DNA of 64,000 nucleotides from Xiheicaenibacterium sp046351325 (lineage in GTDB: Bacteria > Myxococcota_A > Polyangia > Polyangiales > Polyangiaceae), in contig JAXLYR010000008.1 of NCBI GenBank assembly GCA_046351325.1, forward strand, positions 186,001 to 250,000, read 5' to 3'. The notes under the pieces were generated by a model. That model worked only from the letters and a program-made list of their open reading frames with translations. It made no database searches and was not told the origin of the DNA. Shown one piece after another: positions 41,741-50,543 of this stretch; position 1 is the stretch's first letter, and every line of letters begins with the position of its first letter. The position numbers and the translations under genes are program-made.

Positions 41741-43561
41741 ATGCTACCGAGCGAGTCCAGCCCCTCATCTCACTCCAATGGTCTGAACGCGAGCGGCTAC
41801 GGGCCGCCCGGCATGCCCCCTGGTGGAATGCCTCCGGGTGGCGGTTATCCCCCTGGAGGCGGTTATCCCCCTGGCGGTGGTTATCCCCCTGGAGGCGGTT
41901 ATCCCCCTGGCGGCGGTATGCCCCCAGGCGGCGCGCCTCCTGGTGGATACGGCGGGCCCCCAGGTGGATATGGCCCTCCGGGTGGTGGAATGCCCCCTAG
42001 TGGCGGCGCGCCTCCGGGCGGCCCCGGCGATATGGGACCAGGCGGGATCCCGCCAATGGGTGCTCCGATGAACGCCGGTGGCCCGCCTCTGCCGCCTCCG
42101 CCCAAGAAGGGCGGCGGCAAGGGCTTGCTGATTGGCGGAATCGTGGGCGCTGCGGTCCTCGTCGGTGGCGGCGTTGGCCTGTATTTCCTGCTCCGCGGGG
42201 GCGCCTCGGTCTTCCCCTGCAACGTGAAGAGCCTGCCCGAGGACATGCGCGGCATTACCAAGATTGGCGCCGAGTCCACGCCTTACGGGGTTAAGTATTC
42301 GGATCAACCCAAAGAGGCCTTCATCTCGGATTGGGCACAGCGCATGTGCGCGGCCGACGACGTCTTCGAAGAGTTCGTCCAAGCCAGTGGCAAAGAGTCA
42401 GGGCGCGACATTGGCGAGATCGTCACCAAGCGCAAGGACCTGTCCAAGAAGCTCGAGTGTGGACAGAAGTTCGCCGACAAAGCCCCGAAGAACCCGGCGC
42501 AATACCATATTAGCTTCGGCGGTAAGAAGGACTCCAAGAGCGTAAGCATCGTCCTCAACGACCTCGAGGAGTACCCGAAGGGCGATTGGGCGAAGAAGGC
42601 CAAAGACAAGGGTGAGCACATCACCCAGGCCTATTGCTTTATCGAGAAGTCGAAATACGACATCGACGGCGGGGACGGCGACAAAGACAAGAAGGAAGAC
42701 CGCGAGTGCGAGTGGGGCGGCGACAAGGACAAGGGCACTCGCGCCGACCGCGGCGTCGCGCGCATCGACAAGACCAACATGTGGGTCATCGGCTCGCTCG
42801 ACTCCATCAAGGCCTTTGGTGATGCGTTCGACCCCGACGGCAAACACAGCGACAAGTCGCTCGAGGCCTTCGGCGAGCTAGGCGGCAAGGTCAAGAGCCA
42901 CGACATCGTGTCGATCGGCACGCAAGAGTCCGGCGGCGGACTCGACCTCATCCCCGACGGCGCAGGCAGCCTGTTCGCCCTCAAAGGCGACGATCTCGAG
43001 GAAGCGAACAAGCTCGAGGAGAAGGCCAAGAAGATCGACTACCACTGGGCGCAAGGGTCGACCGCGACCTCGAGCTCGACCAAGACCGACTACTACTGGA
43101 AGTGCGGCAGCGACTCCGACGCCAAGGACCTGAAGGAGATCTTGGACAAGCTCTGGAAGCTCTCCAAGACCGCCTCGAAGGAGTCCGAGGACAAGGAGAA
43201 AGAGGACAAGGACCGCGAGGGCCCTGACTCCAAGTATTACAAGGCCCGCGAGAAGGCTCGTAAGGGCCGCGCCAAGGGTGGCCGCGCCGCGATGAAGAAG
43301 GACGGCGTCGAGATCAAGCAGGACGGCGCCTGGATCACCCTGTCGATGACGACCGACATCGAAAAGGAGGATCAGGAGGACTTTGGCAAGATGATGAAGG
43401 AGCGCTGGGAGTCCGCCGCGAAGGCGACAGCGTCCATCCTGAAGGGCGAGAAGGTCGAGAAGGACGTCCTCAAGTCGCTCGGCGGCAGCGATCTCGTCGA
43501 CGCGGTCGACGAGGTCGTCAAGGCAGCTGACGAGTCGAAGAAGGACGAGAAGAAGGAGTAG
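41741..43561 (+). CDS. single-pass membrane protein with GGYPPG repeats
   Basis: A 606-residue protein. The N-terminal ~130 residues are Gly/Pro/Tyr-rich, with near-identical GGYPPG repeats encoded by 18-base tandem units, followed by one membrane segment (GLLIGGIVGAAVLVGGGVGLYFLL) and a Lys/Asp/Glu-rich extracytoplasmic domain. Shared with the 39741 protein: FPxN...LPxD near the membrane, paired Cys (RMCAADDVFEEF, LECGQKFADK) and LGGSDLVDAV at the end. The intergenic 41550-41740 is less GC-rich and likely holds its own promoter. Confidence 0.7.
   Translation: MLPSESSPSSHSNGLNASGYGPPGMPPGGMPPGGGYPPGGGYPPGGGYPPGGGYPPGGGMPPGGAPPGGYGGPPGGYGPPGGGMPPSGGAPPGGPGDMGPGGIPPMGAPMNAGGPPLPPPPKKGGGKGLLIGGIVGAAVLVGGGVGLYFLLRGGASVFPCNVKSLPEDMRGITKIGAESTPYGVKYSDQPKEAFISDWAQRMCAADDVFEEFVQASGKESGRDIGEIVTKRKDLSKKLECGQKFADKAPKNPAQYHISFGGKKDSKSVSIVLNDLEEYPKGDWAKKAKDKGEHITQAYCFIEKSKYDIDGGDGDKDKKEDRECEWGGDKDKGTRADRGVARIDKTNMWVIGSLDSIKAFGDAFDPDGKHSDKSLEAFGELGGKVKSHDIVSIGTQESGGGLDLIPDGAGSLFALKGDDLEEANKLEEKAKKIDYHWAQGSTATSSSTKTDYYWKCGSDSDAKDLKEILDKLWKLSKTASKESEDKEKEDKDREGPDSKYYKAREKARKGRAKGGRAAMKKDGVEIKQDGAWITLSMTTDIEKEDQEDFGKMMKERWESAAKATASILKGEKVEKDVLKSLGGSDLVDAVDEVVKAADESKKDEKKE
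41840..41911 (+). repeat. 18-bp tandem repeat encoding GGYPPG
   Basis: Four near-identical 18-base units (GGCGGTTATCCCCCTGGA with single-base changes) start at 41840, 41858, 41876 and 41894. They are in frame and encode GGYPPG; copy number could vary between strains, changing the length of the N-terminal region of the 41741 protein. Confidence 0.85.
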
Positions 43562-43576
43562 TCAGGGAGCGCGCTG

Positions 43577-45433
43577 TCAGCCCACACGCTGGGCCGCGCG
43601 CGCCACCTGATCGAGCACGACACGCGGCTCCCCCGACTGACCATACCGTAAGCCTTCGTAGAGCTCGAGCGCGCGCCGGACCTCGGCGCGCACCTCGACG
43701 TCGAGGCGATCGGACCCGTCGACACGCACCGCGAAGCGCTCGAGTGTCTCGCTCGCCGAGCGCTCGATGCCGTGGCGCGCGAGGGCCGCTACCAGTCGAT
43801 CGATCTCGATCGGGCGCGGATCCATGGGCCGGCGCGCGGCGCGCTGACCGCGCTGGCGCAGGGCGCGAATCAGGATCAGGACGCCGACGGCGCCGACGAG
43901 CGACAGGGTGAACTCGAAGGCGGTGCGGCGCGCGAGCCAGTCGTCGACGACCTCCCAAGTCGTGCGGAGGCCGTCGAAGAACGCAGAGAGCCACGCCGTC
44001 TGGGGGTCGGCGGAGGACGCGAGATCACCCGCGGGGGTGGGGTCGAAGGTCTGCCAGCGACCATCGACCCAAGCCTCGGACCAGCTGTGAGCGTGCTTTT
44101 CGCGAACAATCGTGTAACCGAACGGGGAGCGCTCGACAGCGCGATAGCCGGCAGCGACGCGCGCCGGGATGCGGGCCGCGCGCGCCAGCAGCGTGAACGC
44201 CGAGGCGAAGTACTCGCAGTGGCCCTGCTTGTGAATGAAGAGGAAATCGACGACCGGATCCTTGCGCGGATCGCGGTCGACCTCGAGCGAGTAGGTGTAG
44301 TCGTCGAGGAGGTGGCGCTCGATGATTTGGAGCTTCTCGCGCGGGGGTTGGTCGACGACCCCCCACGTGAGGAGCAGCTCACCGAGCGGCTGCGCGACGC
44401 GGTGCGGGAGCTCCAAATCCTCTATCCGCGGCTCGGGGCTCGTCGGCTCGGCCCCTTGTGTAAACCAGATTCGCTTGGCGAAGACCTCGCCTGTCGGCCG
44501 CGCTATTCCGTAATCGTCTCGCGCATAGAACCCGCTCGAGACGACGACGTTCTCCGCGCCGAGCGGCAGGAAATACCGCTTTGGAGCGCGGGCGTGTTCG
44601 ATCTCCACGGCTCCAGACTCACCGGTCGAATGCGTCGGGGTCTCCACGACCTCGGGGGAGAGGGCGCCCACGCCCGACTCCCATTGCCCCCTCGAATATC
44701 GGTTCAACACGACGCCACGGAGCAAGGGCGGGACGTCGCCGCGCACGCGTAAGACCACGGTGTCGGACTGGAGCATCCCCGACATCGAGCCGAGGGTCAT
44801 GTTGTCGGAGAAGCCCGTGCGAGCCGTCGCGAAGCGGGCCATGAGGCGCGCGAGCATCGCGTCGTGCACGCGAGGCAGAGACCACCTCGCGAAGACAGCG
44901 AGGCCGAGCGCGACGACGATCCCACCCGTCGTCGCCATGTAGTGCCGAGGCGACATGTAGCGGATCGCCGCGCGATGCGCGTCCGCCGCGCGCAACGCAG
45001 CGATCGCCATGACGACGAAGCCCGCGGCGAGGACGCCGTAGGGGATCCCGACCTTCGCTCGACCCGCCGCCGTGAGCGCGACGAGCCCCGCTGCGAGGGT
45101 CACGCGGTCTCCGTAGACAGGCCGCTGGATCATCGCGCGGACCGACGCGACCCCGAGCATCGGCATACCGAAGAGCAAGGCGCGCTCGGTCAGCGCGGTC
45201 TCGAGATCTTCGTTGACGGTGGTCGCCCGCGTGACGAGCACGCCCCCGACCATCGCCGCGACGTTCGCGATGGCTTGCACGAGCCGATCGGCCTCGAGAC
45301 GTGGGCCGAGCAGCACGGCGACGAGCGGGATGAGGATCGCCGCCGCGGCGATGACCGTCGGCGCGCTCAGCGCGAGCGCCGCGCCGGAAAGAAGGACGGC
45401 CATCGCGACGAGGCGACGCTCGAGCGCGTTCAC
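43577..45433 (-). CDS. TgpA-like transglutaminase-domain membrane protein
   Basis: Start GTG 45433 overlaps the DUF58 stop (GTGA), giving 618 residues. The N-terminal half has about six membrane segments, then a transglutaminase-like domain with the triad Cys406 (QGHCEYF), His449 (HAHSWSEAW) and Asp464 (TFDPTP), then a last membrane segment and a helical tail. TgpA-type proteins in the MoxR-DUF58 operon are peptidase- or amidase-like enzymes of the periplasm. The ligand is unknown. Confidence 0.85.
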   Translation of the reverse strand: MNALERRLVAMAVLLSGAALALSAPTVIAAAAILIPLVAVLLGPRLEADRLVQAIANVAAMVGGVLVTRATTVNEDLETALTERALLFGMPMLGVASVRAMIQRPVYGDRVTLAAGLVALTAAGRAKVGIPYGVLAAGFVVMAIAALRAADAHRAAIRYMSPRHYMATTGGIVVALGLAVFARWSLPRVHDAMLARLMARFATARTGFSDNMTLGSMSGMLQSDTVVLRVRGDVPPLLRGVVLNRYSRGQWESGVGALSPEVVETPTHSTGESGAVEIEHARAPKRYFLPLGAENVVVSSGFYARDDYGIARPTGEVFAKRIWFTQGAEPTSPEPRIEDLELPHRVAQPLGELLLTWGVVDQPPREKLQIIERHLLDDYTYSLEVDRDPRKDPVVDFLFIHKQGHCEYFASAFTLLARAARIPARVAAGYRAVERSPFGYTIVREKHAHSWSEAWVDGRWQTFDPTPAGDLASSADPQTAWLSAFFDGLRTTWEVVDDWLARRTAFEFTLSLVGAVGVLILIRALRQRGQRAARRPMDPRPIEIDRLVAALARHGIERSASETLERFAVRVDGSDRLDVEVRAEVRRALELYEGLRYGQSGEPRVVLDQVARAAQRVG

Positions 45434-46791
45434 AGGACGATGACCTCGTCGCGCTCGATCGCTGCCGCGCCGACCGTGATGGGCCCGTGAGCGGTCGGTG
45501 CGGAGCCTTCGCCGTCCTCCACGACGATCCATCGTACGGGCAGGCCACTCGCTCGCAAGCCGTCGACGAGCGCAGCGCGGCGAGGAGAGCGGTCCACGGA
45601 GATGAAGACGAGCGAGCTCAGCGCGGGCGCGGCCTCGCGCAGAGCGTCCTCCACGGGCTCGTCGTCGTACGTCAGCGGGTGCACGGCGAGCCGATCGAGG
45701 CACGCGTCGAGCGCGGCCTGACCCGTGCGAGGCTCGATGCGGTGGAGCTGATGATCGATGACGAGCGCCGCGATCGAACCACCCTGCTCGATGACGCGAG
45801 CGACGACCCCCGCCGACAGGTTGACCGCGGCTTCTTTAACGGTGTCATTGGCAAGGATGCCGTCGAGGGCGACCGCGAGGCCCGGTCGCTCGCTCATCTC
45901 CGCGGCGTACGTCTTGACGTGCGGGACGCCCGTGCGCGCCCACGTCCGCGCGTGCAGGTGCTTCAGCGAGTCGCCCGATCGATAGGGCCTCACGCCGGCG
46001 AACTCGGTCTCGCCGGCGCTGCGAGAGAGCGTCCGCGCCTCGGGGGAGCGCGGCAGCACGTGATCGAGGGTGAGGCTCCCGACCTTCGTGATGCGAGGCA
46101 CGACGACGAACCGCGCGCCGTCGCTCTGTCGGCGCGGGCCGAGCGCGAGGCCCATCGGGACGAGGAGCGCGGCCTCGAAGGCGTCGAGGTGGTGTTCGCC
46201 CCTCGCCGCGAACGTGGCCTCGGCGACGACGCTCGCACGACCCCGCGGCTCGACGCGCGCGATGCCCTCGGGGGTGAGGACCCATTTGCCGTCCCACGGC
46301 AGGAACGGCGCGAGCACGCGGACGCTGAGGAGCGCGCGATCCGAGGAGTTTTCCACGTGGATGATGAGGCGCTGAGGCGCGCCGACGGCCACGCGCTGGG
46401 CCGAGGAGACCGAGAGGCGCATGCCCCGCGCGCGAAACCAAGGGCGCGCGACGAGCGACGCGATGACGAGCCCCGCGAGCATCGCGAAGAGCAGGTGGAC
46501 CTCGCTCTGCATCACGTCGAGCCCAGCGAAGCCGACCAGGATCGACAGCATGAAGAGCGCGCGCCCCTCGCGGCTGAGCGACGAGTACGCGACGAACATC
46601 GGCGCCGCGAGCTTGCCCACCCAGCTCTTGCGCAGCCGATCGCGGTCGGTCTTCTTCGCGGGCAGGAGCACGTGGTTGAGCCGCGCGAGCTCGCGGCGCG
46701 ACCGCAGGATCGCGAGGAGGCGCGCGACACGACGCGATCGAACGACGTCGCCGCTCGAGGGCTCGCTCCCGACGGGCGTCGCCGTCGTCAC
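45430..46791 (-). CDS. DUF58 domain protein
   Basis: A 453-residue protein with two N-terminal membrane segments (around residues 75-120) and the DUF58 core EFAGVRPYRSGDSLKHLHARTWART, followed by a vWA-like fold. DUF58 proteins act as adaptors for MoxR AAA ATPases. It lies 13 bases after the MoxR stop and overlaps the TgpA-like start, the common three-gene layout. Confidence 0.88.
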   Translation of the reverse strand: MTTATPVGSEPSSGDVVRSRRVARLLAILRSRRELARLNHVLLPAKKTDRDRLRKSWVGKLAAPMFVAYSSLSREGRALFMLSILVGFAGLDVMQSEVHLLFAMLAGLVIASLVARPWFRARGMRLSVSSAQRVAVGAPQRLIIHVENSSDRALLSVRVLAPFLPWDGKWVLTPEGIARVEPRGRASVVAEATFAARGEHHLDAFEAALLVPMGLALGPRRQSDGARFVVVPRITKVGSLTLDHVLPRSPEARTLSRSAGETEFAGVRPYRSGDSLKHLHARTWARTGVPHVKTYAAEMSERPGLAVALDGILANDTVKEAAVNLSAGVVARVIEQGGSIAALVIDHQLHRIEPRTGQAALDACLDRLAVHPLTYDDEPVEDALREAAPALSSLVFISVDRSPRRAALVDGLRASGLPVRWIVVEDGEGSAPTAHGPITVGAAAIERDEVIVL

Positions 46792-46804
46792 GAGCGTCGA
46801 GCCC

Positions 46805-47788
46805 TCATAGCGGCACGGGCGTGTCGCGCACGACGTCGTCGAGGACCGACGCCGAGCCCTTGCCGCCGTAGCGCGAGCGCTCGGTGAGGAGCACGCGGTG
46901 CGCGAGCACGGGCCGCGCGAGCGACTGGACGTCGTCGGGCTTCGTGAACGTGCGCCCGGCCAAGAGAGCGCGCGCCTGACACGCTCGAAAGAGTACGAGC
47001 GCGCCGCGCGGGCTCACGCCGAGCGCCACGTCGTCGTGCTTGCGGGTCGCGTGGATGACCGCGCGGATGTACCGCGCGACGTTCGCCTCGACGTGCACCG
47101 CGCGGACCGCGGCCATGATCGCAGCGAGCTCCTCGCGGCTGGCGACAGCTTCTACATCGTGCAAGGGATCGCCGTCGCGCCGGTCGAACATCATCTCGAG
47201 CTCTTCGTCCTCGTCGGGGTAGCCGATGGCGAGGCGAAGGACGAACCGATCGAGCTGCGCCTCGGGGAGCGGATAGGTCCCCTGGAAGTCGACGGGGTTC
47301 TGCGTCGCGAGCACGAAGAACGGCTCGGGGAGCCTCATGGTCTTGCCGTCGACGGTGACCTGCGACTCGCTCATCGCCTCGAGGAGCGCGGACTGCGTGC
47401 GCGGAGAGGCTCGGTTGATCTCGTCGGCGAGCAGCACGTTCGTGAAGACCGGCCCACGCTGGAACGTGAGCGAGCCCTCGCGCGGGTTGAGCGTGTGCGT
47501 GCCGATGATGTCCGACGGCAAGAGGTCGGGCGTGAACTGCACGCGACCGAAGTCGAGCGCGACCGACCTGGCGAGGGCCTTCGCGAGCGTGGTCTTTCCC
47601 ACGCCGGGGACGTCCTCGATGAGGACGTGCCCGCCGCTGAAGAGCCCCACGAGCAAGAGCTCGATGGCCTCGGGCTTGCCGCGGATCACGCGCGCGAGCG
47701 ACGCGCGGATCTTCTTCAAGGTGTCGCTGATTCGCTGAAGCTCGGCCGGTGGCGTGCGCCGCGACGTCGGCGCCTTATCAGTGCTCAA
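46805..47788 (-). CDS. MoxR-family AAA ATPase
   Basis: Cytoplasmic AAA+ ATPase of the MoxR type: Walker A GVGKTTLAKAL, Walker B NVLLADEINRA, sensor 1 ATQNPVDFQG, and a C-terminal lid. It is thought to act as a chaperone that assembles or activates metal-loaded or membrane-bound partners, with DUF58 and the transglutaminase-like protein encoded downstream. Length 327 is usual. A possible operator lies at 47810-47827, just upstream. Confidence 0.92.
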   Translation of the reverse strand: MSTDKAPTSRRTPPAELQRISDTLKKIRASLARVIRGKPEAIELLLVGLFSGGHVLIEDVPGVGKTTLAKALARSVALDFGRVQFTPDLLPSDIIGTHTLNPREGSLTFQRGPVFTNVLLADEINRASPRTQSALLEAMSESQVTVDGKTMRLPEPFFVLATQNPVDFQGTYPLPEAQLDRFVLRLAIGYPDEDEELEMMFDRRDGDPLHDVEAVASREELAAIMAAVRAVHVEANVARYIRAVIHATRKHDDVALGVSPRGALVLFRACQARALLAGRTFTKPDDVQSLARPVLAHRVLLTERSRYGGKGSASVLDDVVRDTPVPL

Positions 47789-47809
47789 GGTCCCTCAAAC
47801 CGGTGCGCA

Positions 47810-47827
47810 TGTCGGGAGCATCCGACA
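47810..47827. promoter_or_regulatory. 6-6-6 inverted repeat in the MoxR/lysyl oxidase divergent gap
   Basis: TGTCGG-GAGCAT-CCGACA is a perfect inverted repeat 21 bases upstream of the MoxR start and 50 upstream of the lysyl oxidase start. Position and symmetry fit an operator for a dimeric regulator. No known consensus was matched. Confidence 0.45.
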
Positions 47828-47877
47828 CAAGGTTAGCGGGGAATCGAGTGCCTTGCGTGCTACGTTGCGGCACCTCG

Positions 47878-49443
47878 ATGCGGCCCCATTCGACTGCGTT
47901 CGCGACGTGTTTTGCCCTGCTTTTTTCCACGCTCATCGGCTGTGGGGACGACGCGCAGACGGGCGCTGGGGGGACCGGCGCCACGGCTGGTGCGGGTGGG
48001 AACGGTGGGTCGAGCAGCAACACGACTGGCGGCGGCGGTACGGGTGGTGATCCGAACCCCACGTGCACGACGTGCCCACCGGCCCAGCCGATCTGCGTCG
48101 ACGGCGAGACCTGCGAAGAGGCATGTCCAGCGAACCGCGAGACGTGCTGGACCGACCCAGCGCTGGCTCCAGGCTGCTGCGCCGCAGGCCAGTCCTGCTG
48201 CAAAGGCGTGCGCCCGGGGACCGACTTCTGCGCGGACAGCGCCAGCGCGTGCGCGGTCACCTGCCCCGACGGGTCGACGTGCTCCACGGACGGCTTTTGC
48301 CAATTGGACGCAGCGACTCTAGCGTACACGTGCGCGACGAGTTGCCAACCCCAGGCGGAGTGCGGAGAGAACCTGTGTTGTCCGCTCGGCGCCCGCTGCG
48401 TCGCGGGCGCGTGCGAGCTCGCGGACCTATCCATCGACCGCAACCGTATCCAGACGAGCATCGACGTCGAGAAGCAGTTCTTCGCGAACGACGCCTGCGA
48501 GATCCAAGAGGGCTGCATTCAGGCGCCAGGGGATCGACGCCTGCTCCGGTTCGACCTCAAGACTCCCAATCTCGGGGACGGCGATCTCTTCATGGGAGAC
48601 CCGACGGCGAGCGACCTCTTCGTCTATTCGACTTGCCACAATCACTATCACTTCCTCGGATATGCCTCTTACGAGCTCCTCGATTCGAACGGCCAAGTCG
48701 TCGCGACTGGGCACAAGCAGGCCTTCTGTTTGCTCGACTTCGAGGAGGCCGGGCCGAACGCCGGCCCTGGCAAATACGATTGCAGCTTTCAGGGCATCTC
48801 GGCCGGTTGGTCGGATGTCTACGGCGCAGGGCTCCCCTGCCAGTGGGTCGACATCACCGATGTCCCCGCCGGCGACTACAAGCTCCACGTCCGCGTGAAC
48901 TACGACCATATCCTCGCGGAGAGCTCATACAACAACAACGAGGCTCTCATTCCCGTCACGATCACACAGGACGCTTGCCCCGGCGGGTGCGGGCCGGTCG
49001 ATCCGACGTGCTGCGCGCCGAACGACCCTTGCGGTTGGGCAGCCAACTCCACGTGTGACTGCAATGGCTTCTACGAGTGGGACGCGGCCGCGTGCTCCAC
49101 GTGCCCTTCGTGCACCGATATGACGACATGCCCAGGCGGCTGCACCCCGCCGACGGACGCGTGCTGCGACCCGAGCAATCCGTGCAACCTCGGGACGGAC
49201 GGCGTCTGCTCGTGCGCCGGGACGCAAACTTGGGATCAGCAAGATTGCAGTCATTGCGAGTCTGCGGACGCCGATTGCGCCGGCGTGGTCGTCGACTCGT
49301 GCCCCAACGCGTGCACCCCCAACAACAACCCCATGTGCTGCGCGGCGAACGACCCTTGTGGTTGGGCCTCCGACGGATATTGCGACTGCGGGGGCATCGA
49401 CTGGGACCAACAGGACTGCTCGAGCTGCGCCTGCGCTCCCTGA
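47878..49443 (+). CDS. lipoprotein lysyl oxidase with Cys-rich repeats
   Basis: A 521-residue lipoprotein (signal ends LIGC). After Cys-rich and Gly-rich linkers, residues ~175-360 match the lysyl oxidase domain: copper site CHNHYHF (Cys253, His254, His256, His258) and the quinone-cofactor pair Lys280 (GHKQAFCLLD) and Tyr315 (GWSDVYGAG), 35 apart as in animal LOX, then CQWVDITDVPAGDY. LOX oxidises primary amines to aldehydes and crosslinks matrix proteins. Behind it are three tandem ~45-residue repeats, each with about eight Cys. It is divergent from MoxR. Confidence 0.85.
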   Translation: MRPHSTAFATCFALLFSTLIGCGDDAQTGAGGTGATAGAGGNGGSSSNTTGGGGTGGDPNPTCTTCPPAQPICVDGETCEEACPANRETCWTDPALAPGCCAAGQSCCKGVRPGTDFCADSASACAVTCPDGSTCSTDGFCQLDAATLAYTCATSCQPQAECGENLCCPLGARCVAGACELADLSIDRNRIQTSIDVEKQFFANDACEIQEGCIQAPGDRRLLRFDLKTPNLGDGDLFMGDPTASDLFVYSTCHNHYHFLGYASYELLDSNGQVVATGHKQAFCLLDFEEAGPNAGPGKYDCSFQGISAGWSDVYGAGLPCQWVDITDVPAGDYKLHVRVNYDHILAESSYNNNEALIPVTITQDACPGGCGPVDPTCCAPNDPCGWAANSTCDCNGFYEWDAAACSTCPSCTDMTTCPGGCTPPTDACCDPSNPCNLGTDGVCSCAGTQTWDQQDCSHCESADADCAGVVVDSCPNACTPNNNPMCCAANDPCGWASDGYCDCGGIDWDQQDCSSCACAP

Positions 49444-49506
49444 GCGCTGTTCTATCGGTGAAACGGCGGGACGACGCTCGAAAGACCCGCTATGGAGGGG
49501 GCTCTG

Positions 49507-50037
49507 ATGAGCCTCTCCAGCACGATGTCTTTTTTGAACCCGAAGGCGCTCGCGGACAGCGACAAGAACCTCATCCGCATGGCCTGGGACAGGCTGTCCC
49601 CGCTGCCGCTCGGCAAGAGTCTGTTCAGCAAGACCGTCGGAATGGCCGCGCCGTACACGAGCACCATCCACGCGAAGGTCGAGCAGCTCAGGATGGGTTA
49701 TGCCGAAGTGCGGATGTTCGATCGCCCCGAGCTCCGCAACCACCTGCGATCGATCCACGCCGTAGCGCTCGTCAACCTCGCCGAGCTCACGGGCAACCTG
49801 GCGCTCGCGTATTCGCTCCCCGACGACGGGCGCTTCATCGTGGCCGGCCTCTCGATCGAATACATGAAGAAGGCGCGCGGCATCATCCGCGCGACGAGCG
49901 AGTGCCCCATTCCCCCGTCGAGCGAGCGGCGCGAGTACATCGTGCCGGTGAACATGTGGAACACGCTGGGTGAGGAGGTCGCGCGCGCCGAGCTCCGGAG
50001 CTTGGTCGGGCCGAAGCGCAGCCAGGGGGCCTCGTGA
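49507..50037 (+). CDS. hotdog-fold thioesterase-like (DUF4442-type) protein
   Basis: A 176-residue protein; GGAGG eight bases upstream supports ATG 49507 over ATG 49492. It has the pattern of the PaaI/DUF4442 hotdog group: VEQLRMGYAEVRMFDRPELRNHLRSIHAVALVNLAELTGNLAL, where the N and the helix motif form the acyl pocket. Probably hydrolyses an acyl-CoA, or binds it. It overlaps the yhbY start (GTGA). Confidence 0.75.
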   Translation: MSLSSTMSFLNPKALADSDKNLIRMAWDRLSPLPLGKSLFSKTVGMAAPYTSTIHAKVEQLRMGYAEVRMFDRPELRNHLRSIHAVALVNLAELTGNLALAYSLPDDGRFIVAGLSIEYMKKARGIIRATSECPIPPSSERREYIVPVNMWNTLGEEVARAELRSLVGPKRSQGAS

Positions 50038-50543
50038 GCGCGCTGGTGCTCGACGGCAAGCAGCGACGACACCTGCGCGGGCTCGCGCACGATCTCGATC
50101 CGCTGGTCCAAATCGGCAAGAACGGGCTGACCGACGGCGTGATCGGCGCCATCGACGAGGTCCTCGAGCAGCACGAGCTCGTGAAGGTCCGCGTCGGAAC
50201 CGAGTGCCCGGAGGACCGCGCGACCCTCGCGGAGCGCGTCCCGCCCGCGACGAACTCGTCGCTCGTCGGCGAGGTCGGCCGCATCATGATCCTTTATCGT
50301 CGTCATCCCCAAAAGCCCGTGATTGACCTGCCCGGGCTCCCGCCGACGGGACGCAAACGCCCCGCCCCGAAGAAGAAGGCCGCCAAGGACGAGGAGGCCG
50401 CGCCGCCCCCTCCGGCACAGCAGGCCTCGACTGGGGAAGAGCGGCGGCCCCGCCGGCCGGGTCCTCCGCCCGAGCGCGGACGCCGGTTCGGCACGGGCGC
50501 CGCGAGCCAGACCCGGCGCCGACCGGCCTCGAGATCGCGGTGA
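50034..50543 (+). CDS. yhbY: YhbY/CRM-domain RNA-binding protein
   Basis: N-terminal 95 residues are the CRM/YhbY fold: LRGLAHDLDPLVQIGKNGLTDGVIGAIDEVLEQHELVKVRV and GxxG loop GKNG, as in the pre-50S ribosome factor. The rest (residues 100-169) is a Pro/Arg/Lys-rich basic tail not found in the short E. coli form, likely another RNA contact. Start GTG 50034 and end GTGA overlap both neighbours, so three genes are coupled. Confidence 0.85.
   Translation: MSALVLDGKQRRHLRGLAHDLDPLVQIGKNGLTDGVIGAIDEVLEQHELVKVRVGTECPEDRATLAERVPPATNSSLVGEVGRIMILYRRHPQKPVIDLPGLPPTGRKRPAPKKKAAKDEEAAPPPPAQQASTGEERRPRRPGPPPERGRRFGTGAASQTRRRPASRSR

Noticed and set aside
43577..45703. 708-residue extended version of the transglutaminase gene
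   Set aside because: The first 90 residues are an Arg-rich antisense-like stretch over the DUF58 gene; the GTG at 45433 with GTGA overlap is better.
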